This document shows, piece by piece, positions 35,144-46,317 of a stretch of DNA of 64,000 nt. The translations under genes were made by a program, and so were the position numbers. The stretch spans positions 447,276,219 through 447,340,218 of the forward strand of contig OX422211.1 of the NCBI GenBank assembly GCA_949130495.1, in the 5' to 3' direction. Position 1 is the stretch's first letter; the number at the start of each line of letters is the position of its first letter. The notes under the pieces were generated by a model. The model saw only the letters and a program-made list of their open reading frames with translations, had not been told where the DNA came from and searched no databases. The DNA is from Sambucus nigra (Eukaryota > Streptophyta > Magnoliopsida > Dipsacales > Adoxaceae).

Positions 35144-36775
35144 TGTAAGGACAAAAATTTCCAATTGAGTCCTTTGTAGTTTGGCTCAATTTCGGACAAA
35201 AACGTTTGTGTCATAGGATAGTGTTCAAGCATACCTATTCAAGCCTATAATGCGTTTAGTTGAAGACGTAGTGGCAAAGAGTATAAAGCTTCATAAAATG
35301 CCAAGTTTATGTGCCTCGTTTTAACGTCATCAATAGTGGTTCCATACTCCCAAGGTATGAATTCAATATATATATATATATATATATAGGAGCTTGGAAC
35401 AAGTTTATTGGGTGTAAGGTTTTAAAAATTGTGTTTTTTTTTCAGAAAGATTTCTATTAAAAACTTTTATAGAAAGTATATAAAGTTTCTGGGCTAAAAA
35501 TAATATTTTTGAACTTTCTATGAGTTAGTTCGAAATGTCGTTCGAACGAGATTGCCGTTCGAACCACAAGTCGTTCGAACGAGTTTGCCAATGAGTTCCC
35601 ATATTGGCCACTGGAACTTTGTTCGAAATGTCGTTCGAACAAGATGGATGTTCGAACGAGATTTCCAACGAGTTTCTAACGAGTTCACACTGGAACTTCG
35701 TTAGAAGCCTCATTCGAACGAGATGTCGTTCGAACGAGATACCAGGCGAGAAATTTTTTTGGCAGTTTTTACCCACTTTCCCCACTTATTCCTCCACTAA
35801 CTTTTCTCAGAACTTATAATGTGCGGGAACAACTGTTTTTAAACCATCTTTTTCATAACCTTCTAACTCCTAGAGAGTGTTTTGAGAGCAAAATTATAAA
35901 GAGAAAAAGATCAAGTTTTCAGTGATAATTTTCAAAGACAAATTCATCTACCACTCTACTTTTTTCACCCATAGTTTTGTTTATCCAAGTTCCTTTATAT
36001 ACATCTTGCTTGGAGTTTGGCACCGGATTTATCTCTACACCGAATTGAAGAGATTATTTGAGTTTGCTTCTACATCCCTAAAAGAAGAAGAATTTTTGAT
36101 GTGGAGTTCTCACATGGTGAAAGGCACCATGTGTGATTGACGGTGTGCCTATTGTCCGATCGGTGGATTCCAAGATCATGGTGGAGCTCCGTGATTATCC
36201 GCTTGCAAGAGGTGGTTACAAGAAGACGCATCAAGGCTTGAGGGGGTTCGAGTTGAGGAAGTAAGTCATCTATCTTGTAAATGTAAATTTCGTACTTAGT
36301 GGATTTGAGGATAGGGCCGTTCGAGGTTGTTTCCCGTTGTGGGTTTTTCCTCGTACATCGCGGCGTAGTGTGATTGATTTACTCTTATCTTGCTTAATAA
36401 CTTAGAATGAATTCTTAGGATAATACAAGATAAAATTGATTTTAATTGTCACACTTAATTTAATTTGGTGCAAATTAAATTTGGGTAATGGTTATTTAAT
36501 TTCAGTCTATTATTAAAACTAGTTTCACATAATTTGGAAATATTGGTAAATATGACTTAGGCAAATTCTAGGACTTGGATTAATTATGTTTAAGTGAAAA
36601 CCTTTTTGATGGATTAACCTTACTTTCACTTTGTTTAATTTTAATTTGAAAAAGAAGTTAAAATTTGGTTAAGATGTTTTAATTGAACCATCACCTTTAC
36701 GCTTTCGCATATATTTCACAAGGAAGTATAAAAAGTCTTTTGAATTTTAAAATTGGGGGCCTTCGGGGATTTTCA
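35144..36775 (+). repeat. Element C 3' LTR
   Basis: 1632 bp, matches the 5' LTR throughout. Exact TCGTTCGAACGA palindromes at 35538-35549, 35571-35582 and 35726-35737, more than in the 5' copy. A TATA-like TTTATATAC lies near 35995. Confidence 0.93.
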
Positions 36776-36780
36776 TAGTG

Positions 36781-38062
36781 ATTTGAGACGCTACATCATT
36801 GCATCCATGTGCTTTACATTATTTGGAATCTTTGAGATGTGATTAGTAATATCTTTCTACATGTTTGGCTCTTTATCTCCTTTATTGCACACATGCACGG
36901 GTTTATTTGATTATTGTACTTGTCTGTCTCATATTGGCTTGAGTGTTTCCATCTCAATTCTGTCCATACAATGAACCATGTGCGATAAAACTTGACAAGA
37001 TCCGAATGCTTGTAAAAAACCGTTTGGTGAGATTGTTTTTTTAAAACGGTGAAGGGCTACGAAAGTTAATTATCTATCCTTTGCGATTAAGCCACCGTTA
37101 AATTGGACCTAAAAAATTGAGGAATTTTATTATCCGGGGTCCAAAGAGGTTAAAAGAGCCAGATTTTTTTTGAAGGCAATAAAAAGAATTTCATGCCAAA
37201 TATGGACCATTTAGGTTTCACCATCAATTCTCCAAAGTTTGAAAATTTAGATCACCTCTATTCAAAATATAAATCTGAGGGAGTTTGGTTGGAGAATTTA
37301 AACGGGTTTGCACTTCCTTGAAAGTCCTGAAAAAGCATTAAATCATTTTGGATGTTATTGGTGTGGAAATCATTTTGAGCTTTGATTTGTTGATTTGATT
37401 GAGTCAATGTCTCATATTTCCATTTTTTTACACCTAAGGAAGATGTTGAGTTCATTCGTTAGGAGTATCCGATATTCATCGTGCACATATGTCATGTTTG
37501 TATGCATGGATTTTCCTATCGAATTTGATCACCCCCTACATTTACGCTATCATCGACTTGGTTGTTTTTGTGTTCTTTTATGGTGTGATTCTTTGTTGTA
37601 TATTATGTGTGAATTTTTTTTTAAAATTCAAAAATAGGATGTTTATTTCCTTGTGACATTTTCCATATTTATGCTTCTCATATCTGTCTATTTGGGGACA
37701 TCATAAAAGGGGGAGAATGAATTATGGGGGAGAATTTTTGTTGATTTATCAATGATTTGATTAAGCTTAATTGATCTTTGATTTTAGCATATTATTATAT
37801 TTCAAACTGGTGCTTGCCACGGGTATTTGCTTTATCTCATGTGTGTAGGTACAAAAGTGATATTCATTGGATTGCACACCCTGATGAGAAAATATTTGGG
37901 AGTCTCTGAAGAGCTGAAGATTTGAAGATGTTGAAGATTTGATTGAAGACATGTCATTTAGTATTCTTAGTTTGAGGGTTTAATGGGGATATTATATGTA
38001 TGTCATTTGTTTTAGGGAGATTGCATAATTTAAGTTTTTTATATATGTACCGGTATAAACAT
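36781..38062 (+). other. Element B 3' non-coding region, part 2
   Basis: Continuation of B after C. It carries the conserved block GGGCTACGAAAG...TCCTTTGCGATTAAGCCACC (37050-37112), two purine tracts at 37706-37734 and the LTR-adjacent tract at 38063-38071. No gene is seen; small open frames are chance. Confidence 0.8.
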
Positions 38063-38071
38063 CAGGGGAGA
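38063..38071 (+). promoter_or_regulatory. Element B polypurine tract
   Basis: CAGGGGAGA directly before the 3' LTR. Two stronger GGGGGAGAA tracts lie about 350 bp upstream (37706-37734). Confidence 0.8.
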
Positions 38072-38073
38072 TT

Positions 38074-39084
38074 TTTAAGGACATAATTTTATAAATGTCC
38101 GGGGTGGAATCTAGGAATTTTTTGTTTTCCCTAGATCGCAGTTTGTATGTGTGATACCTCTACATTCGGTATGTCATCACGATCATTCACGATGGCCTTT
38201 ATCCGAATCCATGTATCCATCATCTTCAGACGTGCATCATGCTACATGCGACGTGTTGCTCAACTGTTTCCCACTACTCCACTATGCATTATTGGTAAAA
38301 TGATTTAATGGAGTTGTTTATATTTGCATAAATATTTGAAAACTTTTTAGAAAATATTTTTTGAAGTCTAAAATGTTTTTTATCGAAAGAAGAATTTTTT
38401 CCAAGTGTAGAAGCGAAGTGCCTCGGTCAACGAGCTCATTCAAACGAGCTAGCATTGTCATTCGAGCTAGATCAGCATCTCGCGCGAAGTCGTTCGACCG
38501 ACATGTGGCCTTCGTTCGAGCGAGATGCCTATCTCTTATGAGCGATGCTGCCGCCTTAATTTTTGTATAATATCAGTGTTCCTTCTACACATTATTAAAG
38601 TCTTATTCCAACACGATTTCTGCGAAAAACTACCCAAAAACAAACTTCACATTTTAAGGTTTTATACCTTCTTTATTCAAATAAAAACTCCCATCTATGT
38701 ATGTGAATCATTAAACCTTCATGAGGATCGTTTTTACTCAATTGGAGTAATTTGTGGATAAGCCGTTCTCTTCTTCGTTGCTTCCCACCTGGAGTTTCTG
38801 AGGGAGATTCCAGTGGACGACATTGAAATCGACACCCGAGGGTATTTCTTTATCACACTTATTTCCATTATAATCCGTGTAACCGTTTTTATAAATTTTA
38901 GTGAAAATAAAAACGGTTTGCCCCTTTGGGGGATTTTTCCTCATTTGTGTGTTTTGTGTGTGATTAATTATTCTTGCATGATCATATTGATTTCAATCAC
39001 ACCTAGATGCATGTTTTAGGATTTAATTGAAAAACTGAGATTTAATTAAATAATTTCTTAATTTGAACGCAAGCGCACTCTTCA
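38074..39084 (+). repeat. Element B 3' LTR
   Basis: 1011 bp, start decayed to TTTAAGGACA, end GCGCACTCTTCA identical to the 5' copy. The palindrome cluster is at 38430-38545. Confidence 0.93.
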
Positions 39085-39487
39085 AAGTGTATTGCTAGTT
39101 CTTTGCAATAACCCCATGATAAAAATAATATTTATTAGATTCGAGAAAATTGACAACTAGGGCTCTGTTGGCAAACCTCGTCTTCAAATAGTATGTACTA
39201 TCACTGGTGACCCATTTGTAATAGAACATAATTTCATAGATTCTGATATGGGTCCCATGAATTTGGTTAATATTATGGATCCCATTAATTATACTCCAAG
39301 TATTAGGGGCTACTTTAGCATGGACAACATCAAAATATTGACAGAACTCTAAGCAAACACGATTTGGGAGAAAAGTAAAGCCACGATCAGCTATGAACAA
39401 GCATGGAATCCAATGACCCTAAAATCAAGAGAAGACATTAACACGAGGACTGGTAAACTCTAAATCTACCCAATCTGTATATTCCAT
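39085..39487 (-). pseudogene. Antisense extra gene of element D, 5' part
   Basis: From a minus-strand ATG at 39485-39487 (MEYTDWVDLEFTSPR), through two stops near 39420-39430, an open frame of about 101 codons runs to 39095 (RGFTFLPNRVCLEFCQYFDV, KVAPNTWSIINGIHNINQIH, GTHIRIYEIMFYY, RALVVNFLESNKYYFYHGV). The pattern GF.LP...LEF...V....APN.W....G....N...HGT.I resembles the plant putative transposon-protein domain found in antisense genes of Tat-type elements. Across inserted element B, counting one copy of the 5-bp duplication, the same frame continues at 23022 as PLQGVNYTMDLDVLKRAMA. That supports one gene split by B. Function unknown. Confidence 0.8.
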
Positions 39488-39983
39488 TCCCTCCTAAATT
39501 CATCTGAAGAATCAATATGAACTATGTAAACCATGATTCAAGAAGAAGAAAAGAAGGAAAAGGAAAGAATTCTTACAGAAAATTTAGGATTCACCAAGAA
39601 TTGTCAAAAGAGATGAAGAACGACAGCAAACGAGCACTCAAGAGTTCAAAGATAGATGTTAGGGTTCGAAAGTTTGGGGGTAAAGCAAAATTGGTAAAGT
39701 ACATCACCTTTTATAGGTTGCCTTGAAAAAATCAAACGTAATGATTAAACGTACCAACGATTGGCGTTTCGACGACTTCGCAAATTAGATGATGAAAAAT
39801 ACTCATTTACCCTTAGGTGGTTCGTCAAAATTCAAATTATTTTTAAAAAATTCCATCTTCAAATAGTACCATTTAAATTTTACAAGTGTGGTAAGTCTGT
39901 TGCCAACCAAGTGTTATGAAAATAACCCGAGCTATACTCTGGAGAAAATTCTCTATACTTTCATTCAGGCATCAAGCATATGA

Positions 39984-39996
39984 CATTGGGGGCTTC
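39984..39996 (+). promoter_or_regulatory. Element D polypurine tract region
   Basis: CATTGGGGGCTTC directly before the 3' LTR start TGTTGATACC. Confidence 0.8.
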
Positions 39997-40468
39997 TGTT
40001 GATACCAAAATTATCCATCTACATGGACCAATCAGAAATAAACATTTGTTATCCTATGTGGCCTTAATCCCAGTCAACTGGTAACAAACTAATAAGGAAT
40101 GCCGACCAAGTACTGAGAAGGCCGACCAACGAGATCAGTAAAGGGTCAATATATCAAGAGTCATATTACTCATAATTTGTACAACTAACCGTCTCATACA
40201 TAATGTAAGGATGTAATGCTTAATATATAAAAGCATTCCATCCCATGACATTCCAACCCTTGGCCTCCAAGTCATTATAAATATATTGTACCTTTGCCAT
40301 CAAAGAAACAACACAGACAATCAAGCTATTGCAACGATTAATACCATAACAGTGGACGTAGGACTTAATATAAAGCCAGACCACTTTAAAATCTTTTGTT
40401 ACTCTCTTTTACATTTACATATTTTATCTGTGATTAAAGAATTAGATTTAGTCTAGTTTTTTACATCA
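39997..40468 (+). repeat. Element D 3' LTR
   Basis: 472 bp, matches 14319-14829 with a shorter GCCGACCAA repeat section (about 40095-40130). Ends TTTACATCA. Confidence 0.92.
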
Positions 40469-40963
40469 ACATATATACTAGTCATGTAACATATATATAG
40501 GCAAGAAGTTAACTCATGTACAAAATTTTGTGCAAGCAATGAATCTAAGTTACACATATTGAAAGGGGGTTCCGAGTAGACCGAACGTGACCTTTTTTTT
40601 TGGGGGGGGGGGTGCTTTTCTCCCGTCTTAATGAATTCATGTGAAAATATGATGAACTCATACATAATTCGGTAACTTAACTATTAATGAATCTAGTATT
40701 CGTACATGATTCGTTTCCCTAACAGGGATTCCCAACATAACCCCGGTTAGCCCATTAAGCTAACATAATGTGTTATTTACTTGATACGAACCGTGAGATC
40801 CATTACATGAATGAATTATTAAGGGTTAAGTGACACGTTATCCCTTATAAGACGTTAATGTTTAAATACAATTCTCTAGTTAGGGACTATATTTGAGATA
40901 TTAACAAATATAAATATTAGTGTGAGTTTGACATATTTTGTCAATGAATCTTGACAACAATTT
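40469..40963. other. Spacer between elements D and E
   Basis: About 500 bp, no gene or recognised repeat. A T-run followed by a G-run (about 40590-40612) is a possible site of sequencing error. The last five bases AATTT (40959-40963) are the candidate left target duplication of E. Confidence 0.5.
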
Positions 40964-41820
40964 TGACACCCTTCCTATTTAAATAGCGGGTGATCAGTCC
41001 TTCATCCTTCATAACAATAAAACAAGAATCTCAACTGATTCATTCTTAGCATCACTATCGAAAACTTTTTGAATTACTTACCGCCTACGTTTTAAATAAA
41101 CCAGTCCAAAATGTTATCTTTCATCAAACAACATCATGCGTAAATAAACACAATCACCAAACCATACATACAGTAGTAATATGTATCCATCACAAGATAA
41201 ATACTGAATAAAATAATACCATATAAACCATCGGTTCCCAACTCTACTATAAAGTCCAATAACATATAAACTTGAGTATACAGTCTGAACTGAAATAAAA
41301 GAATATAATCGAAGCGAGCAACACGCCCAAATGAAATAATTGAAATGCATCCTACTCTAGGAATGAAGTGACTAAACTATCTAATCCAAATCCTACAAGC
41401 ATCCACAGGTACTGAAGCTACGCATCCCTAAAACAACCCTATGGCTGGATACCTAAAAGGTTTTGAAAATATTTTACACACGGGGAAGAGCCCAAGAAAA
41501 CCTTTTAAAAATATTTTACAATCATTTAAATCACAATTTAAAATCAGATATTGATTACACCTATTAGTTCAACGTACATCCCTTGAGTTCCTCACCTCTC
41601 AACTAATGTGTACGCCTAACGTCATCTACCTAGCTATGTAACCCAACCCAACTAGGTCTCATCAATATCTATCTAACCCTAACAGATTTAGCTCCACCGT
41701 ACTGCCCATACAGTATGCCGCAGTATACCCTTAATTCTCATTAAGTCCTTAGTTAAATTTCTCTTTAAGTCCTCCATATCGCCCAAACAGTACGCTATTA
41801 TAATTCTAATACTTAACGTT

Positions 41821-41940
41821 ACACGTATGTTATTATGCAACCATAATTAACATTTTCACATTTGTTATCATGAACCCATAATAAATATCTCACATATGTT
41901 ATCATTAACCCATAATTAATATCTCACGTATGTTATCATT
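41821..41940. repeat. Tandem repeat in element E 3' LTR (unit 34-35 bp)
   Basis: Units start near 41822, 41857, 41891 and 41925 with CACRTWTGTTATCATTAACC. The 5' LTR has the same array at 47187-47310. Confidence 0.85.
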
Positions 41941-42372
41941 AAACATTTCACTAAGTTTCTCTACTTAATTCATCTTTAGATGTATGATATCTAACTTTAC
42001 TACTATCACACATTGAGTAGAGTATATCATAATTAAGTTACTTTTAGATATACACTATCAATCTTTCCTACATCACACACAAGTAGTTTAATCACATTTG
42101 TATATATTTATCACACATGTAATATACACAACTATAGCATCTCCAGAATGGCCCCTCGTGATGCGGCATACTCTTTTATCAAGTCCATGTACCTCTCATA
42201 CCAAATCAAGGACTATTGGTTTAGTCAAGGAATATTGCCCAACTAGTGATTATTATATCCCTCACTATAATTTAAAGGCATCCCAAAAGTCCCCCGAGAA
42301 TTTCACACAAGGTATAGGCTTAATAAGGTAAAACAGCCAAAATCTGGTAATTTTCATTGATTTACCCAAAGG

Positions 42373-42386
42373 CCGAATCGATTCGG
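42373..42386. repeat. Perfect 14-bp palindrome in element E LTR
   Basis: CCGAATCGATTCGG, CpG-rich, in an AT-rich LTR. Confidence 0.9.
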
Positions 42387-43440
42387 AAGTGTCAGTTCTC
42401 TTCTTCCTTCCGTTTTTGCAATTTTTCCACCATTCCAACTTCCTCAATTCTACATGAAACTTAACAAAATTTCAAACCAATATTTCTCAAGATCATTTAA
42501 GTGTATAGGAATGATTTCCAATGTAAATCTAATATTAAATAATCACGGATTCAATCCAAGAATCGATTTTCTTTTAAAAATTCTTAAAACCCCAGTTTTC
42601 ATTGTTCTTCATCTTTTTCAATTAAAAACCCACATTTCTCATCATCACATATATTCTGATTTCATATTTCTCAAATACATAGGTTCAATCTACCTTCAAT
42701 CCGACCCACAATCATGTGTTAAAATCATCAATATTCCAAGAACCTCATTTAAAATCCTCAAATAATAAACCCTACACTACATGGGTATCATAACCTTTTA
42801 GAAACAAGAAAGATTAACACTTGCCTTATGATATGAAGGTCTGATTTCCTTTCTAAGAAGATGAAGTCGATCCATTCACGCTCCAATTACGATTCTGACA
42901 ACCTTGGTGGGGAGAACAATTGTTGCACATCAAATAACTCTCTTCTCCTCCTCCATTGTGGCCTCCTGCTCTAATTTGTGTTTACCCTAGCCTCTAACTC
43001 CAAGGGGATAATATGCTCTTTTAAGTTTTGGAGTTCTCTAAACCACAAACTCCTGAGTGATCGAAACGCCCTTAAACGGTGCCAAGTTGGTCAAAAATTG
43101 CTCTGGGACCCAAACTATACACTCTGGTATATTATTCCAACCATTTCATCCCTTTCAGATTCAACATGATCTCTAAATCATCATCTGAGCCACTCTATAA
43201 AAATATCTTATCTCAAACTCAAAATAGTATACACGCGTCCTCGATTGAGTTCCAACGCAATCCTGTCTATATTACTCGCTACGACGTATAATGATTTTCG
43301 TACAAATTATTCCATCGATAATAAATCCTTTTCTCTTAAAAATATTTAATTCCATCAAACTACGAGGTTAAACCCAAATAACCCAAATAACTATTGAATT
43401 AATTAAATTATAAATACGCAGAAATATGGGGTATTACATA

Positions 43441-43451
43441 CTTCCTCCCTT
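43441..43451 (-). promoter_or_regulatory. Element E polypurine tract
   Basis: AAGGGAGGAAG on the minus strand just before the LTR start. It is preceded by TTTCGAGGACGAAATTCC, the usual end of the pol region in Tekay-like elements. Confidence 0.88.
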
Positions 43452-43458
43452 ACAAAGG

Positions 43459-46300
43459 AATTTCGTCCTCGAAATTAGGTTAATCCTGGTACTCAAACGT
43501 TTCGGATATATTCTCGCACAACGTCCGTCATTTCCAAACAATCTAAATTGTTATGTTGTTCTCGTTATATCTCTACAAATGGTATCCTTCTAGTTCCACG
43601 ATCTCCACTTACCCTTTATTCTAGTGATTAATTCTCTTTAGCTATTTCATACTAAAATACTTCATCATTTAATCAACCAATTCACCTCGGCGCTAACACG
43701 ACATTTTACAATTTCGTCCTATTTTTGGTCACTACTATGAGCCTATCTACTCACGACTAAAGTATTTCCTCTATTGAGAAAAATTCCAACATTCCCATGT
43801 GTCAAATCCTTTATTCATTTACTCTTATAATACATACAGATCCACTTTTTTCGACTGTGGATGATACTAAAAATTCTACTAGCTAGGGCGCCCATAAACC
43901 TAATGTCCCGTGCATGATTTCACAAATTAACTGAATGTAATACACTTGATTTAAGATAATCCTCGCGTACTTGGCATGCAGTAAGCTTATACTCAACCAC
44001 CCTACTAATTGTAAATTAATTATTTTTCAGGTTGCCCCATCGATCAATTCGTGGCGTAAACGTTCTACACTGATTCTCACAGCAGGCTTATACAACTCTA
44101 CAGTCCTTAAATCATAATATAACTATCAACTCTCAGTTATAATCACGTATACGTATAATAACTAAGGTACACAACTCATGTCCTAGTGACCAAAATTCTC
44201 CAAACTTTCAATTCTCACTAAGTTTCATGCGTGGTATAATTCGTAAAGAAAATTTCAAACAAGGAACCCCCCGATACACTACTCTCTTACATTGTAAGTC
44301 GTTAACATCCGTTAGGCCCTCAGCCCATAACATATACCCCCGAATTCCCTTCTATTGACATAAAAAGTCTACTAGTCCACTCTCATGTCTCTAAATATGA
44401 CATACAACATAGTGCTCTCACTATTTCAAGTTCTTAACACTATATAAATAACGAGCTATATCTCTCCGCTTGACAAAGAACACAAGGTCCCTTGAATCAC
44501 ATTAGTAAACCCCCTTACTCATCGGCATTAAATATAATAAGACGACACACTCACTGAAAAATACCATTTACATATCTATATAGGCCCAACCCTCTTACAG
44601 GTGATGCCTGGCAAAAAAATAATATATCTCGTCGTGGAATAACAATCACGATAGCCTTATCACACAATCTACTACCGCTCAAACCTTCTGTATCCATTCA
44701 CTACACATTATCATAATAAACTCTACTTTCCTAACCCTCAATAGTAGGAATCACAACATAAAAACCATCTTAGTGTCCACACCCGCTCCCCTACGGGCGA
44801 CACTGAAAAGCCACGCTACCCAATGACAAGTACATATATAATAAGGTTGATACCGCTAAGGCACCCACTAAACCTGACTCATTCTCGAATTTTTGCATTA
44901 ACAAATCATATATTCTACTTCACCCATGTAACCCAAACTAATACCATACTCACCAGGGTGAAATTAAAATATTACCTCCATTTTCCATTTGCCACTCCTG
45001 ATCATTGGGTCCCTGAACGTAATTCTCACGTCGATACTGACCCACGATCTGCTGCATTGGTTATACATTCAGGATTTCATCCTATAGTTTCCCCCTTCCT
45101 CACTTTGGGGAAACACTTCTTCCTGTGGCCCATCTCACCACAACTGTGACAATTATCGGAAAAGTTTTCCTGCGTCTGACCCTGGTCCTATTGGCCCTAT
45201 GGAACTCGTTGCTGTCTCGACGACCATGATTAACTCCATAGTCATTTGGTAAGAATTCGATTTAATCCGAATCATTTAAATGAGTCCCCTACTAGGTATA
45301 CCCTCCCGTGGCATTTCACTATCGCCATTAAATCCAGTCTTGCTCTTCGGCTAGATTCTCTAACCCTCTTGGCCCCCTTCTTATGGAAGCGTTGATGTAA
45401 ACTCCTAAACGTACGACTTTTGACAACCTCGATAATAGTCATCCTAGCCGGATTTCCCCATCCATTCTTGCATATTCTATTCACGAATCCATTGTCAACT
45501 TATGAACCCTTTATATTCTCTGCATCCCCATCGTCGGATACAAAGTTCGCTAAACTAGTCAACTTCTCACTCACGACTGGTCTCTATCTTACCCATTTGA
45601 TAAGTTACAAAACTCCATTCACATCTCTGTCGAAATAACATATGGAAAATCCTACGGTTAAACCCTACCCCAATTTCTCGTTTAATTCCATCTATGCTTC
45701 TCTATATGTGGTTACTGACTCTCATCACTCAACGCTACTCCTATGAGCTAAAAATTCACCCAAAATATAATCATGGGTGCCGCTGTACTCCACCCTACAC
45801 TGTTGCCCTTGGATTCTTTCCTTCTATTGGACCATCACACTTCTTCTCTACCCCAAATCCTTATACATGTCTCTTTAAAAGAGTCCTTCCGACTTCCCTA
45901 CCCCTCGCCCACTATGCTGGGTGAGTTTTAAATTGCATCGTCGTTATATACGACAGTGATTGGGGAAGCTATTGCTAATGAGAGATTTTCCTATTGTCAC
46001 CTGCCTGAACAATAATCATGGTGACTTCTATCGCGATCACCATTTACAGAATGCTCTATGTGTTCTGCTAAGCTTTTCCTCCCGCAGTCATTCTAATGGC
46101 CTTCATTAGTCGTTCTATAATATTCGGTGTACGTAGCCTAACCGAACTCATATATGAATCTCCTCAACTATACTTAGTAGCAGGAGAACGTAAGTCTCAT
46201 ACGTAAAGGGATATAACAATCTTACAGTAAGGCTCTATATCAAAGAATGCTACGCTGAAATGTAAAACGCTGCATAGATCCTAAGGACACTAGAACATGA
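43459..46300 (-). pseudogene. Element E internal region with gag zinc knuckle, rest unreadable
   Basis: On the minus strand at 45113-45151, in a small open stretch that is easy to miss, the reading CHSCGEMGHRKKC fits a CCHC zinc knuckle (C-x2-C-x4-H-x4-C) of gypsy gag. Upstream, 45272-45484 is a 70-codon basic frame (ARMTIIEVVKSRTFRSLHQR) that may be the gag segment before the knuckle. Between 43459 and 45100, where protease, RT, RNase H and integrase should be, about 1.6 kb remains with no readable domain; a complete pol would need more than 3 kb. So pol is deleted or has decayed beyond reading. Plus-strand open frames (44823-45149, 45420-45638, 45694-45924) are shadows or chance. Confidence 0.7.
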
Positions 46301-46313
46301 TGCTTTGATACCA
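46301..46313 (-). promoter_or_regulatory. Element E primer-binding site (initiator Met tRNA type)
   Basis: TGGTATCAAAGCA on the minus strand, four bases after the LTR end; one base differs from TGGTATCAGAGC. Confidence 0.85.
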
Positions 46314-46317
46314 TTTG

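Larger units (their letters stand above)
29462..36780 (+). mobile_element. Element C: pol-less Sirevirus-type copia element nested in B
   Basis: LTRs at 29467-31143 and 35144-36775 start TGTAAGGACA and end TTTTCA. The flanking 5-mers are CAGTG (29462-29466) and TAGTG (36776-36780), four of five matching. Inside are a Met-type primer site, a gag with two knuckles and a coiled coil, 1.6 kb of non-coding DNA and a cluster of purine tracts. No protease, integrase, RT or RNase H is present. LTRs differ by about 8 percent by eye, less than B's, which fits a younger insertion. C therefore looks like a non-autonomous, gag-only partner of a B-like element. Confidence 0.92.
23018..39089 (+). mobile_element. 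Element B: Ty1/copia, Sirevirus type, with full gag-pol order
   Basis: LTRs at 23023-24026 and 38074-39084 start TGTAAGGACA or TTTAAGGACA and end GCGCACTCTTCA. The flanking 5-mers are GAGTG (23018-23022) and AAGTG (39085-39089), four of five matching. Internal order is primer site, gag, protease, integrase, RT, RNase H, long non-coding region, purine tracts: the copia order, with Sirevirus-like long LTRs, two-part gag and several GGGGGAGA tracts. Element C is inserted in the 3' non-coding region at 29467-36775. LTRs differ by about 11 percent by eye. B sits inside the antisense gene of element D. Confidence 0.92.
14319..40468 (+). mobile_element. Element D: Ty3/gypsy element of Tat type with antisense extra gene, split by B and C
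   Basis: Matching LTRs at 14319-14829 and 39997-40468 start TGTTGATACC and end TTTACATCA. Between them lie a primer site, Tat-type gag, RT-RNase H, a second (archaeal-type) RNase H, integrase, two short tandem-repeat arrays and an antisense extra gene. Pol order RT-RH-aRH-INT and the antisense gene downstream are known for the Tat/Retand group. Copia element B (with C inside) sits in the antisense gene at 23023-39084. Removing it leaves about 10 kb. Protease and the front of RT are deleted. Flanks AATAT (14314) and ACATA (40469) are not a clean target duplication. LTRs differ by roughly 14 percent by eye. Confidence 0.9.
40964..43438 (-). repeat. Element E 3' LTR
   Basis: About 2475 bp. Read on the minus strand it starts TGTAATACCCCATATTTC and ends GGGTGTCA. 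It contains a 34-35 bp tandem repeat (41821-41940) and a perfect palindrome CCGAATCGATTCGG (42373-42386) about 1.06 kb from its start. TGTAATACCCC starts are typical for this gypsy group. Confidence 0.88.

Noticed and set aside
14314..40473. Target duplication of D (AATAT versus ACATA)
   Set aside because: Only a partial match; the insertion is old and the boundary may be off by one, so I do not claim it.
40590..40612. T-run followed by G-run
   Set aside because: Simple-sequence or sequencing artefact; no support for a functional G-rich structure.
44823..45149. 108-codon plus-strand frame
   Set aside because: It overlaps the zinc-knuckle of E's minus-strand gag and has no domain.
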